Source: CAWICD01 sp052267165 (GTDB taxonomy: Bacteria; Vulcanimicrobiota; Vulcanimicrobiia; Vulcanimicrobiales; Vulcanimicrobiaceae). From it: a stretch of 64,000 nt of DNA. Positions within the stretch are counted from its first letter, which is position 1; each line of letters begins with the position of its first letter. A program made the translations under genes and the position numbers. Below are positions 32,240 to 41,722 of this stretch, in pieces. Under the pieces are notes generated by a model. That model was given only the letters and a program-made list of their open reading frames with translations. It ran no database searches and had not been told where the DNA came from. The DNA lies in NCBI GenBank assembly GCA_052267165.1, contig JBKQHO010000003.1, forward strand, positions 9,756 to 73,755, in the 5' to 3' direction.

Positions 32240-33899
32240 ATGCCGGCTTACAACTTCCCGCTGATCATCAAACAATTGCTGCTCACGCCGTTGGCGCATG
32301 AGACGGCGCAAGAGATCGTCTATCGAGGCGGTCGCCGCTACGGCTACCGGACGCTGCGCGAGCGCATCGGCCGCCTTGGAAGCTCGCTCAAGCGGCTTGG
32401 CGTGAAGCCCGCCGACACGGTGGCGGTGATGGATTGGGACAGTCACCGCTACCTCGAGTGCTACTTCGCCGTGCCGATGCTCGGCGCCGTCTTGCAAACC
32501 GTGAACGTCCGGCTTTCAACCGGAGCAGATCGTCTACTGCCTCAACAACGCGGAGGCATCGGTGCTCCTCTGCAACCTCGACTTCTTGCCGATCTACGAG
32601 AAAATCCGCGATGAGTTGACGACCGTCAAAAAGATCGTCTGGATCAGCGACTCGGAAACGATCCCCGACAGCGTCCCGCGGGTCGAATACGAGGACTTTG
32701 TTTCTTGGGGCGACCCCAAACACGAGTTTCCGGATTTCGACGAAAACACTCGAGCCACGATATTCTACACGACGGGCACGACGGGATTGCCGAAAGGTGT
32801 CACCTTTAGCCACCGCCAGCTCATGCTGCACACGCTTGCCACGCTCGCCACGATTCAACTTTCGCGTGACGACGTCTACATGCCGATGACGCCGATGTTC
32901 CACGTTCACGCGTGGGGCTTCCCGTATTCCGCAACGCTTATCGGATGCAAGCAAGTGTATCCCGGGAAGTACCTTCCCGACGTGCTGCTGCAGCTGATCC
33001 GCGACGAAGGGGTCACCTTCACGCACTGCGTGCCGACGATCTTGCAGATGCTCCTTGCGGCGCCGCTCTCAAAGGACGTCGACTTGAGCGGGCTGCGGAT
33101 GCTCATCGGCGGCTCGGCGCTTCCGCGCGCGCTCTGCGAGGCGGCCCTGAAGCGCGGCATCGACGTCTTCGCCGGTTACGGAATGTCCGAGACTTGCCCC
33201 TTGCTCGCCGTCGCTGCCGTGCACCCCAGCGTGCCGGAAGACCCGGACCGCGAGATCGTGACGCGGATGAAGTCAGGCCAGGCTCTGCCGTTGGTCGATC
33301 TGCGCATCGTCGACATCGACATGAACGACGTAGCACACGACGGCGTTGCGTCGGGCGAGGTCGTCGTGCGCGCACCATGGCTCACCACGGTCTACTACAA
33401 GAATCAGGCGGCTACCGAGACTCTGTGGAGTGGCGGCTACTTGCACACGCAAGCCATCGGCACGATCGACACCGAGGGCTACCTCCAACTCACCGACCGG
33501 CTCAAGGACGTCATCAAGACGGGAGGCGAGTGGGTCTCCTCGCTCGAGCTGGAGAGCATCATCGGACAGCATCCCGGCGTGGCGCAGGTTGCCGTGATCG
33601 GGCTGCCCGACGCCAAATGGGGCGAGCGGCCGGCTGCGGTCGTCGTCCCGCGCGCCGACGCGACGCTGCAATCCTCGGATATCAAAGATCACGTCATGCG
33701 TCAGGCAGAGCTTGGGGTCGTGCCCAAATACGCGGTTCCGGCATCCGTGTTCCTCGTGGAGGACCTTCCCAAGACGAGCGTCGGAAAGATTGATAAGAAG
33801 GCGCTTCGTCAATCGCTGTCGCTCATAGCAGCCCAGACAATTTCCAAGGCACCTGCCACCGCGGACGCCGCGACGGCACCTATCGGCGCGAAGCCGTGA
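32240..33899 (+). pseudogene. Acyl-CoA synthetase (AMP-forming), one-base frameshift
   Basis: The N-terminal part (ATG 32240, MPAYNFPLIIKQLLLTPLAH, then YLECYFAVPMLGAVLQTVNV) and the rest (EQIVYCLNNAEASVLLCNLD onward) lie in adjacent frames. One extra A in CTTTCAACCGG at about 32516 explains the break. Everything else is intact: P-loop YTTGTTGLPKGVTFSH, MFHVHAWGFPY, AGYGMSET, the TDRLKDVIKTGGEWVSSLEL hinge and C-terminal KTSVGKIDKKALR with the adenylation lysine. This is a fatty-acid/acyl-CoA ligase of normal length (about 550). Either a fresh pseudogene or a sequence error. Confidence 0.85.
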
Positions 33900-34037
33900 C
33901 GGCGGCCAGCGATCGCTGCGCCCGAGCGTCCTTCCTCCGAATGGAGGTCGCGCTGAGCGTGGTCGAGCAGGCTCCCGCTGAATTGACGGGTTACGCCAGG
34001 CCGTGGCGAACGAAGTCATCAGGCATTTTAAACGAGG

Positions 34038-34586
34038 ATGCCCCGAAAGAAATGGACGAAGCATATGGCCTTACGGAAGAGTGCCCAGGATCCGCTCGCG
34101 CGCGCACTGGATGAAGCGCCGGTTCCCCGCAAAGACGCGTCGCGCGGCGAAGTCTGCGAGCGGCAGACGCCGCACACCCAGCCCGTCATCGAGGCACTCG
34201 AAACCTTGCAGGCGCAGGTGATCGGCGCGATGTCGGGGACGTTCTTCGATGAAGGCGCCACGGCGAGGGCGACGCCCGTCAAGAAGCGCGTGGGCTCGGA
34301 AGCCGGCACGGTGGCAATCAGCGCCAAACGACACGATCCAAACGTTCGCGTGAGTGTCGAGATTGACGTGCGCTGCGATCACGATGAGAAGGGCGAGGCC
34401 GGACACTATCAGGTGCGGGCACAGGGTCGCGTCGGTCGCAAGAGCAACGGAGAACTCGTCGAGTCGGAGTTCCCCGTAGCGGTCGAAGTGCGCGATTCCG
34501 ACGGAAGCCTAAACCTAAAGCTCGATTCCGACGGGATGCGCGAAGAGATCGCGAACGCGATCCGGTCGACGGGGACACCTCGCTAG
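34038..34586 (+). CDS. Hypothetical protein (182 aa)
   Basis: The protein begins MPRKKWTKHMALRKSAQDPL and is acidic in its second half: AGTVAISAKRHDPNVRVSVE, IDVRCDHDEKGEAGHYQVRA, GRVGRKSNGELVESEFPVAV and LNLKLDSDGMREEIANAIR. It appears soluble, with a beta-rich centre. No family recognised. A later start at 34065 (MALRKSAQD) is possible. Its stop TAG is the first three bases of the palindromic element end at 34584. Confidence 0.65.
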   Translation: MPRKKWTKHMALRKSAQDPLARALDEAPVPRKDASRGEVCERQTPHTQPVIEALETLQAQVIGAMSGTFFDEGATARATPVKKRVGSEAGTVAISAKRHDPNVRVSVEIDVRCDHDEKGEAGHYQVRAQGRVGRKSNGELVESEFPVAVEVRDSDGSLNLKLDSDGMREEIANAIRSTGTPR

Positions 34587-34607
34587 TGTGCCGGAGGCGG
34601 TACACTA
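34584..34607. terminator. Palindrome shared by two convergent genes, element-end pair, probable bidirectional terminator
   Basis: TAGTGTGCC and GGTACACTA can form a nine-pair stem (one G-T) around GGAGGC. Its right arm plus loop, GGAGGCGGTACACTA, matches the end of the 187-bp element at 31960. The TAG at its left is the stop of the rightward gene and the CTA at its right is the stop of the leftward gene. It looks like two element ends joined after loss of the middle. Confidence 0.6.
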
Positions 34608-35084
34608 GCTGACGAGCGCGCGAGCCTCCTCGTCAGGTGGCGCCTGAGCTTCTAGCTCGCGCGCCACGTCTTCGAGCCAGAGCGCCGCGTCCTCGAACGA
34701 GCTCGGTGGCGATACGTCGCTCGCATCCGCGTGCTCGCGGATGAAGTGAGCCTCGACTTCGAGCCTTGCGCATAGCGGCAAGCTCTTCCAGATGAGCCCT
34801 CCATACTGGGTGCGCTTCTGGAGGCGCAGCGGCTCATCGTTGTGATAGAGCGAATCGTAAACGGCTTCGGCCCAGTCGATGCAGCGTGCCGCGATGTAAC
34901 GAGCGTACTCGATGACCGAATAGTCCGAATCCCAATATTGGTCGGGCTCGTTCAGTCCCGTGCAGAAGGCGCACTCGCCGGGTCTCGGCGGCCGCGGATC
35001 GTGGTCAAATCCGCATTCGTCCCGGTCGAGTTCCACGATTTGTTCCGCGGTCAGCCGCGCTCTGGCGGCGAGGCGCCCTTTCAT
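34605..35084 (-). CDS. Hypothetical protein (159 aa)
   Basis: From ATG 35084 (GGAAG upstream) the protein reads MKGRLAARARLTAEQIVELD, RDECGFDHDPRPPRPGECAF, CTGLNEPDQYWDSDYSVIEY and ARYIAARCIDWAEAVYDSLY, with an acidic C-terminus. Three cysteines in CGFD...CAFC could bind metal. No family recognised. A start at 35129 would overlap the end of the DUF779 gene. Same strand as, and immediately after, the aldehyde dehydrogenase/DUF779 pair. Confidence 0.6.
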   Translation of the reverse strand: MKGRLAARARLTAEQIVELDRDECGFDHDPRPPRPGECAFCTGLNEPDQYWDSDYSVIEYARYIAARCIDWAEAVYDSLYHNDEPLRLQKRTQYGGLIWKSLPLCARLEVEAHFIREHADASDVSPPSSFEDAALWLEDVARELEAQAPPDEEARALVS

Positions 35085-35113
35085 CGCTTCCGCGTGAGAT
35101 TCTGGGCCGCCGC

Positions 35114-35518
35114 TCACGGCACCGCCCAAGGCGGCGGCCCAGTCGGCGGAGGGCCCGCGGCCCGCAGCGCAGCTCGTTCGCCGGCACTGAAGACCCGCGA
35201 GCCGGTGATGAACCGAACTCCGCCCTGCACTTCGATCGAGAAACTATCGCCCGAGCCCGGAATGACGTCGATGATGAGTTGCGTATGTTCCCACGTTTTG
35301 AACTGGGCGTCGCCGATGTAGAACGGACATTCTTCGACGACGCCCAGCAGCACGTCACGCGAGCCGACCCGGAAGTCGTTCTCGCGTAGGCACAGAGGGG
35401 CACTCCCGTCACAGCAGCCGCCCGACTGATGGAAGAGAAGCGCACCGTGCTGACCCTTCAGTTGCCGAACGAGCGCGACCGCTGCCGGCGTGAACACGAC
35501 TCGAGGCGGCGGGTTCAT
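35114..35518 (-). CDS. DUF779 family protein
   Basis: The 134-residue protein has the DUF779 signature: LFHQSGGCCDGSAPLCL with four cysteines, PFYIGDAQFKTWEHTQLIID, and FSIEVQGGVRFITGSRVFSA. DUF779 genes are regularly found directly after exaC/acoD-type aldehyde dehydrogenases, exactly as here (7-base gap). The function is unknown but is presumably linked to acetaldehyde metabolism, perhaps as a metal-dependent helper. It follows ATG 35518. Confidence 0.92.
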   Translation of the reverse strand: MNPPPRVVFTPAAVALVRQLKGQHGALLFHQSGGCCDGSAPLCLRENDFRVGSRDVLLGVVEECPFYIGDAQFKTWEHTQLIIDVIPGSGDSFSIEVQGGVRFITGSRVFSAGERAALRAAGPPPTGPPPWAVP

Positions 35519-35525
35519 CGGGACA

Positions 35526-37061
35526 TTAGAAGAAACCGAGGGCGTTAGGGCTGTAGCTCACCAAGAGGTTCTTGGTCTGCTGGTAATGGTCCAGCATCAT
35601 CTTGTGGTTCTCACGACCGAAGCCCGACTGTTTATAGCCGCCGAATGCGGCGTGAGCCGGATAGACATGGTAGCAGTTGGTCCAGACCCGGCCGGCTTGG
35701 ATCTCACGCCCGACTCGGTACGCATTGGTGCCGTTACGCGACCAAACGCCCGCCCCGAGGCCATACACCGTATCGTTGCCGATCTCGATCGCTTCGTCGA
35801 TAGTCTTGAACTTGGTCACCGACAGGACCGGCCCGAAGATCTCTTCCTGGAAGATCCGCATCTTGTTGTTGCCGACGAACACCGTCGGTTTGACATAGTA
35901 GCCGTTCTCCAGCTCGCCGCTGAGGTGGGCTTGTTCGCCGCCCGTGACGCACTCCGCGCCCTCTTGCTTGCCGATGTCGATGTAGCGGAGAATCTTCTCG
36001 AGCTGGTCGCGGGATGCCTGAGCGCCCATCATCGTCGCCGGATCGAGCGGGTCGCCGACCTTGATCTTCTCGACGCGTGCGACGGCCTTCGCGAGGAATT
36101 TGTCGAAGATCGATTCTTGGATGAGCGCGCGCGAGGGGCACGTGCAGACTTCACCCTTGTTGAAGGCGTAAAGGGTGAAGCCTTCGAGCGCCTTGTCGAG
36201 GAATGCGTCGTCGGCGTCCATGACGTCTTCGAGGAAAATGTTCGGCGACTTGCCGCCCAACTCGAGCGTCATCGGAATGATCGTCTCGGCAGCGTACTGC
36301 ATGATCATCCGGCCGGTCGTCGTCTCCCCGGTGAACGCGATCTTCGAGATGCGCGGATTGGCGGCGAGCGCGCGGCCGATTTCCGAGCCGCCACCGGTAA
36401 CGACGTTGAGGACGCCGGGCGGGAGGACGTCGGCGATCAGTTCGGCGAGCAACAACAGGCTCAGCGGCGTTTCCGACGCTGGCTTGATGACCACGCAGTT
36501 GCCGGCGGCCAGAGCCGGAGCGAGCTTCCAGACTGCCATCAAGAGCGGGAAATTCCAGGGGATGATTTGGCCGACGACGCCCAGCGGCTCTTTATAGTGA
36601 TAGGCGACCGTGTCGTCATCGATCTCACAGATCGAGCCTTCTTCGGCACGAATGCAACCTGCGAAATACCGGAAGTGGTCCGCCGCCAACGGGACGTCGG
36701 CCGCGAGCGTTTCCCGGATCGGCTTGCCGTTGTCCATCGTTTCGACGTGCGCGAACAGATCGAGATTCTTCCTGATGCGGTCGGAGACTTCGATCAGCAG
36801 ATCGGCCCGGACCGCGTACGACGTGCGCCCCCACGCCTTCTTCGCGGCATGAGCCGCATCGAGGGCGAGCTCGACGTCTTCGGGACTCGAGCGCGCGATG
36901 TCGGCCAGCTTCTCCCCGTTGATCGGGCTGTGATCGGTAAAGTATCGGCCCGCCACCGGATCGACCCACGTTCCGCCGATGAAATTGCCGTAGCGCGTCT
37001 TGAGGCCGCCCTTACGGGCCTCGTCCAGCGCCTCGGTAAACCTGGTAACATGTAGTAGCAT
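35526..37061 (-). CDS. exaC: NAD-dependent aldehyde dehydrogenase (ExaC/AcoD type)
   Basis: The 511-residue enzyme has the complete ALDH layout: VVGQIIPWNFPLLMAVWKLA, PASETPLSLLLLAELIADV, the NAD loop FTGETTTGRMIM, catalytic-base segment MTLELGGKSPNIFLED, nucleophile cysteine in NKGEVCTCPSRALIQE, and EIFGPVLSVTKF. It oxidises acetaldehyde or similar aldehydes to the acid using NAD+. ExaC-type enzymes are typically followed by DUF779, as here. It probably supplies acetate to the acetate kinase/Pta pair just upstream. ATG 37061 is the first start. Confidence 0.93.
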   Translation of the reverse strand: MLLHVTRFTEALDEARKGGLKTRYGNFIGGTWVDPVAGRYFTDHSPINGEKLADIARSSPEDVELALDAAHAAKKAWGRTSYAVRADLLIEVSDRIRKNLDLFAHVETMDNGKPIRETLAADVPLAADHFRYFAGCIRAEEGSICEIDDDTVAYHYKEPLGVVGQIIPWNFPLLMAVWKLAPALAAGNCVVIKPASETPLSLLLLAELIADVLPPGVLNVVTGGGSEIGRALAANPRISKIAFTGETTTGRMIMQYAAETIIPMTLELGGKSPNIFLEDVMDADDAFLDKALEGFTLYAFNKGEVCTCPSRALIQESIFDKFLAKAVARVEKIKVGDPLDPATMMGAQASRDQLEKILRYIDIGKQEGAECVTGGEQAHLSGELENGYYVKPTVFVGNNKMRIFQEEIFGPVLSVTKFKTIDEAIEIGNDTVYGLGAGVWSRNGTNAYRVGREIQAGRVWTNCYHVYPAHAAFGGYKQSGFGRENHKMMLDHYQQTKNLLVSYSPNALGFF

Positions 37062-37137
37062 TGGCTACTCCTTGCTCGAGCAGCGTTTGATTCTTAGGCC
37101 GCTACTCGTCTTACGTTTCTGTGTCGCCGGCGCATCA

Positions 37138-38343
37138 TTACGCCGCTTCCACGACCGCCCGGCGTGCCAACAGCTCGACGGCATGCCGCGCGATCATCGT
37201 CTCCTCGTCGGTACGAATGACGAAGAGCCGCACGCGCGAACGCTCGGAGGAGATCACTTCTGCGCCGGCACGATTGGCCTCGCGATCGAGATCGATGCCG
37301 ATCCATCTCATGCCTTCGAGCACCTGTTCGCGCACGCGCCATGAATTCTCGCCGATGCCGCCGCAGAACACCATCGCGTCGAGGCCTTCGAGCGCTGCGG
37401 CTAACCCGCCGAGCTCGTAGCGGATGCGGGAAACGAAATACTCGATCGCCCGGCGCGCCGCCGGCCGATCCGATGGCTCCAGTTCGCGAATGTCATGGGA
37501 GATGCCCGACAGACCTTTCAAGCCGGATTCCGTGTACAGAAGCTCCGCCAGCGCTGCGGGGCTGAGCTTCTTCTCTTGCAAGAGGTAGAGGATCACGCCC
37601 GGATCGAGCTGCCCGCAGCGCGTTCCCATCGGGAGGCCGTCGAGCGCGGTGAAGCTCATGGTGCTTGCGAGCGACGTTCCGTTGCGGATCGCGCACATCG
37701 AGGCGCCGTTTCCGAGATGCGCTACGATCACCCGGCCGGCTGCCTGCAACGGCGCGATCGCGCGCAGCCGGCCACTTACGTATTCGTACGAAAGGCCGTG
37801 GAAGCCGTACCGGCGCACACCCTCGCGATAGAGCTCCAGGGGCAACGCGAACGCGTCGTGGACGAACGGATGGCCGCGGTGGAAGGCCGTGTCAAAGCAG
37901 GCTACCTGCGGCACATCGGGCCAAGCCTCGCGCGCAGCGACGATTCCGGCGATGCTGTGCGGCTGGTGGAGCGGGGCTAGCGGCACGAGCGCCCAGAGTT
38001 CCTTGAGCACCCGAGCGGTGACCACCACGGGTTGATCGAAGTGGACGCCGCCGTGCACGACGCGATGGCCCGCAACCGCCACTTCGACGTTCGGAAATGC
38101 TCGTGTGCGCCAGGCGAGCAGGCGCCGCAGACCGTCGCTGTGGAACGCGCCCGTATCGGAGGAATACCAACGTTCCTCGTGCAGCACGTTGCCCGCACGA
38201 TCTCGCACAAGAACGCGGCGCGCGGAGTCGACCATCTCGGCCAGGCCGTTGGCGATCATTCTCGGCTCGCCTCCGTCATGCTCGAAGACTGCACACTTTA
38301 TCGACGAGGAACCGGCGTTCAGCGTAACGACCTGTTGGCTCAT
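37138..38343 (-). CDS. ackA: Acetate kinase
   Basis: The 401-residue enzyme interconverts acetate + ATP and acetyl-phosphate + ADP. Signatures: VVTLNAGSSSIKCAVF at the N-terminus, GHRVVHGGVHFDQPV, FDTAFHRGHPFVHDAFALPL, RYGFHGLSYEYVS, VIVAHLGNGASMCAIRNGTS, TALDGLPMGTRCGQLDPGVI, and MVFCGGIGENS. ATG 38343 overlaps the Pta stop by 4 nt (ATGA), so it is coupled to the MaoC-Pta gene. With phosphoketolase at 60073 it closes an acetyl-phosphate/acetate route. Confidence 0.96.
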   Translation of the reverse strand: MSQQVVTLNAGSSSIKCAVFEHDGGEPRMIANGLAEMVDSARRVLVRDRAGNVLHEERWYSSDTGAFHSDGLRRLLAWRTRAFPNVEVAVAGHRVVHGGVHFDQPVVVTARVLKELWALVPLAPLHQPHSIAGIVAAREAWPDVPQVACFDTAFHRGHPFVHDAFALPLELYREGVRRYGFHGLSYEYVSGRLRAIAPLQAAGRVIVAHLGNGASMCAIRNGTSLASTMSFTALDGLPMGTRCGQLDPGVILYLLQEKKLSPAALAELLYTESGLKGLSGISHDIRELEPSDRPAARRAIEYFVSRIRYELGGLAAALEGLDAMVFCGGIGENSWRVREQVLEGMRWIGIDLDREANRAGAEVISSERSRVRLFVIRTDEETMIARHAVELLARRAVVEAA

Positions 38344-39758
38344 ACCTTTGCCATCGAGCGCGCAGATGCGGGGACGGCACTGCGTCCGGTGGCCCGCCAG
38401 GCATCGTACAGAACGGCTACCACGCACGAGAAGAGCCGCGCGCGTTCGTCGTCGGCACGACTCGTAAGCATGACCGGCACCTTCGCGCCGAGCACGAGTC
38501 CCGCGCCTTCCGCTTGCGCCGCGTACGTCAGCTCCTTCGCAAGGATGTTGCCGGATTCCAAGTTTGGAACAACGAGGATGTCGGCGCGCCCCGCGACCGC
38601 CGAGACGACGCCCTTCGTTCGGGCCGACGTCAGGCTGACCGCGTTGTCCATTGCGAGCGGGCCATCCACCAAGCCCCCGCGGATCTGCCCGCGTTCGGCC
38701 ATCTTCGAGAGCGCGGCTGCGTCGAGCGTGGACTGAATTCTCGGGTTGACCGTCTCGACGGCCGACAGGATACCTACCTTCGGTTGCACGATCCCGAGCG
38801 CAAGCGCCAATTCGATCGCGCTCTGCACGATGTCGACCTTGTCTTCGAGCGTCGGTGCGATATTGACGACGGCGTCGGTCACCAGCAGAAGCCCGCTGAG
38901 CGCGGGAGCGTCCATCACGAACACGTGGCTGATACGTCTCAGCGTGCGCAGCCCGCCCTGCGATTTGGCGACGTGCCGCAAGAGCTCGTCGGTGTGCAGG
39001 TCGCCTTTCATGATGGCCGTCACGCGACCCTGATGCACGAATTCCACCGCGAGGGCAGCCGCCGCGTCGTGACTCGGCACGTCCTCGATCACAATGCCGT
39101 CGAGGCTTAGACCGCACGCTTCGGCAACGGCGCGGATATTTTCGGAGCACCCAATCAGCACCGGCTCGATCAGCCCCTGGCGCGCGGCCGCCAATGCGCC
39201 GCGCAAGGCCATCTCCTCCTCCGGCGCGACGACCGCGGTCACCAGCGCGGGAAGGTCGCGGCAAGCCGCCAGCAGCCGATCGACGTGAGCGTGGCGCGCA
39301 ACCGTGAGCGTCGGTAGCTCCATGTTCGATCCGGCGACGCGCGTTGCCGGGGCAAGCACTTCAGCAAAGCCGTCGACGATCGTCTTTCCGTTGCAACTCA
39401 TCACCGTCTGCAGGACGACCGTGCGCGGCGGCCGCTTCTCCTGCACACGAACCATTACCGTAAGCGTATCGCCCACGAGCGCCCGCGCGTGAAAGCGCAG
39501 CGCCTGCGCTTCATACGTCGTGCCCGGTCCCGGCAGCAGGTTGCCGAGCACTGCGGAAAACAAGGAACCGATCCACATTGCGGGCGCCGACGAGCCGGCA
39601 TCGTCCTCGCTGAATTCACCACTCCTCGGAAGGTTGAGCGGATTCAGATTGCCGCTCACGTGAGCGAATACGTACAGATCGTCCGGCGTGACGACCCTCG
39701 TGATCGACGCTTCCTCCCCAAGCGCTAAGTCATCGTAGATCTTCCCAAAGAGCGCCAT
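38340..39758 (-). CDS. MaoC-phosphate acetyltransferase fusion
   Basis: The 472-residue protein joins an N-terminal MaoC-like hotdog domain (DDLYVFAHVSGNLNPLNLPR, MWIGSLFSAVLGNLLPGPGT, residues about 10-140) to a phosphate acetyl/butyryltransferase (RVTAIMKGDLHTDELLRHVA, SHVFVMDAPALSGLLLVTDA, ALGIVQPKVGILSAVETVNP, DNAVSLTSARTKGVVSAVAG). Pta transfers acyl groups between CoA and phosphate. The hotdog part suggests an acyl-CoA binding or hydratase role. It is coupled to ackA by ATGA. Fusions of this type are known; acyl preference is undetermined. Confidence 0.92.
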   Translation of the reverse strand: MALFGKIYDDLALGEEASITRVVTPDDLYVFAHVSGNLNPLNLPRSGEFSEDDAGSSAPAMWIGSLFSAVLGNLLPGPGTTYEAQALRFHARALVGDTLTVMVRVQEKRPPRTVVLQTVMSCNGKTIVDGFAEVLAPATRVAGSNMELPTLTVARHAHVDRLLAACRDLPALVTAVVAPEEEMALRGALAAARQGLIEPVLIGCSENIRAVAEACGLSLDGIVIEDVPSHDAAAALAVEFVHQGRVTAIMKGDLHTDELLRHVAKSQGGLRTLRRISHVFVMDAPALSGLLLVTDAVVNIAPTLEDKVDIVQSAIELALALGIVQPKVGILSAVETVNPRIQSTLDAAALSKMAERGQIRGGLVDGPLAMDNAVSLTSARTKGVVSAVAGRADILVVPNLESGNILAKELTYAAQAEGAGLVLGAKVPVMLTSRADDERARLFSCVVAVLYDAWRATGRSAVPASARSMAKV

Positions 39759-40105
39759 GCACGATCTCCCAGTGCACTGTCAAGTGTTTCTTTGCTGCTG
39801 AAGCCTGTTGAGATGAGCACCGCCGCGCCCCTGACTCTTAAAACATCACGCCCGCGCTGCTTTCCTTGCTACACTGAGCCACCTAGGGATGCCAGAAAGA
39901 GCCCGATGACACCCGTTGAGCATACCGGCCCGCCCAAGCCCACGGTAGCGTGGAAGTTAGGGATAGCTCTCGACGCGGCGTCCTGTCAGCATGAGCACAC
40001 GAGGGACATCATGCGAAGCTATCGCCGCGACTGCGCAAGACGAACACGAAGCGGGGCGGCCTCTCGCTGCGGAGCGCGCCGTCGGCTCGGCCCGGACGAT
40101 TCGAA
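39759..40105. other. Intergenic region between divergent genes, about 350 bp
   Basis: It must contain promoters for the leftward MaoC-Pta operon and the rightward GH130 gene. No clear -35/-10 pair is visible. The open frames (for example from 39906, MTPVEHTGPPKP) have shadow-like composition and no SD, so I leave them out. Confidence 0.4.
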
Positions 40106-41650
40106 ATGACTGCGCCAAACTCCATCGTCGCGATCCGCCACGCACATCTGATTCTGCGTCCGGATCCCTCGCGCGTGCTCTTTCGGCCGTTGCGTCTCGA
40201 CTCAGTGCGCGAACTCAAGATAGTCGCACGCGCCATGTCTCTCTCCGAGGCGGAAGCCGAAGCTTGCCTCGCCGACGTCTTGACCGACTTCGAGGAGCGC
40301 CATCAGAAGGCCAGGGCATTCTTCCTCGAGCAGTTCGAAGCCGCTCGTTCGCATCTCGTGACCGACAAACCCTTGAGCGACTGCAGAAAGCTGCTGATCG
40401 GAGCTTATTTCACGCAGGAGTACTCCCTTGAATCGGCGGCTCTCTTCAATCCGTCGCTCGTTCCGCACTGGGACCAATCCGGTGTCTCGCCGGGCTCCCT
40501 TCGATTCATCATAAGCTTGCGGGCAATCGGTGAAGGTCATTTGTCATCGATTACGTTTCGCGTCGGATCCGTCGATGCTCAAGGCATAGTCGAGGTTGAA
40601 CACCCGAGCCGGTTCGTCACGGCACCGACGATAAGCCCCACCGCGGCGTACGATAAGGTCTTGTTCGAAAGGAAGCTGCAAGAGATCGGCTCCTATACCG
40701 AGCTGAGCAAAGAGATCCTCAAGCCGCTCAAGGACCCCTTTTCCTTCGAAGCCCTGGAATCGTCGATCAACTTTTTTTCGCGCCGACTGGCAATTCAATC
40801 CGATGATTACCCAGAGCTGCGAGCGATAGTGCTGCTCGCACAATCGAACTACTCGGTAGGCTTCTCGCCCGACCAATCGCTTTCCGAGCGTATCATTTTT
40901 CCTCAAGGCCCAAACGAGATCGCGGGCATGGAAGACGCGCGCTTCGTCCTCTTTCGTGAGGAGGATGGCACTTCGGTATACTACGCACCTTACACTGCTT
41001 ACGATGGACGGGTCGTGATACCTCAGCTCTTGGAAACGGCTGATTTTCTTAACTTCAGAATGAGTACGCTAAACGGTCCCGGAATCGCGAACAAAGGAAT
41101 CGCGCTCTTTCCAAGAAAGATCAACGGCCAATATGTCATGCTCAGCCGACAGGATAACGAAAACATCTATCTCATGTTTTCGGATTCGCTGCATTTTTGG
41201 TATAAGTCGGAACTGCTGCTCAGGCCGACCTATCCCTGGGAATTCGTGCAGATGGGCAACTGCGGCTCGCCGATCGAAACGCACGCCGGCTGGCTGGTCT
41301 TGAGCCATGGAGTCGGGCCCTCGCGGAAGTATGCGATCGGCGCCTTTTTGCTCGATCGCGATGATCCGACCAAGGTCATTGGACGACTTCGCGTACCGCT
41401 CCTTACGCCTAACAAGAGCGAACGCGAGGGATACGTTCCAAACGTCGTCTACAGCTGCGGCGCAATCGTACACAACGACATACTCGTCCTACCCTACGCC
41501 ATGTCGGATTATGCGAGCACCTTCGCAACGATCCACCTCGAAGAACTGTTGGAGGCGCTAACGTCGCATCGCGATCCGGCCGTGCCGCATCGGCCTTTCC
41601 CGGCAAACTCCGCCCGAGTACCGAAACGCGAAGTACCGCCCATCCCATGA
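40106..41650 (+). CDS. GH130-family glycoside phosphorylase/hydrolase
   Basis: The 514-residue protein has GH130 motifs in its second half: IAGMEDARFVLFREEDGTSV, YYAPYTAYDGRVVIPQLLET, GIANKGIALFPRKINGQYVM, QMGNCGSPIETHAGWLVLSH and KYAIGAFLLDRDDPTKVIGR. GH130 enzymes phosphorolyse or hydrolyse beta-mannosides or glucans. The extra 150 residues at the N-terminus are typical of a longer GH130 subgroup. Substrate is not deducible. It is a five-bladed propeller, cytoplasmic (no signal). It stands alone. Confidence 0.88.
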   Translation: MTAPNSIVAIRHAHLILRPDPSRVLFRPLRLDSVRELKIVARAMSLSEAEAEACLADVLTDFEERHQKARAFFLEQFEAARSHLVTDKPLSDCRKLLIGAYFTQEYSLESAALFNPSLVPHWDQSGVSPGSLRFIISLRAIGEGHLSSITFRVGSVDAQGIVEVEHPSRFVTAPTISPTAAYDKVLFERKLQEIGSYTELSKEILKPLKDPFSFEALESSINFFSRRLAIQSDDYPELRAIVLLAQSNYSVGFSPDQSLSERIIFPQGPNEIAGMEDARFVLFREEDGTSVYYAPYTAYDGRVVIPQLLETADFLNFRMSTLNGPGIANKGIALFPRKINGQYVMLSRQDNENIYLMFSDSLHFWYKSELLLRPTYPWEFVQMGNCGSPIETHAGWLVLSHGVGPSRKYAIGAFLLDRDDPTKVIGRLRVPLLTPNKSEREGYVPNVVYSCGAIVHNDILVLPYAMSDYASTFATIHLEELLEALTSHRDPAVPHRPFPANSARVPKREVPPIP

Positions 41651-41722
41651 TTCGGAATCGATGCATCTTCATCGCCGCATCTCGAAATCGCCTGTTCGGT
41701 CAGCTCGCATGGCCGCCCCGCG

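Noticed and set aside
35490..37055. Long plus-strand open frame (521 codons) opposite the aldehyde dehydrogenase
   Set aside because: It is the antisense shadow of exaC; no domain is visible and the true gene is unmistakable on the other strand.
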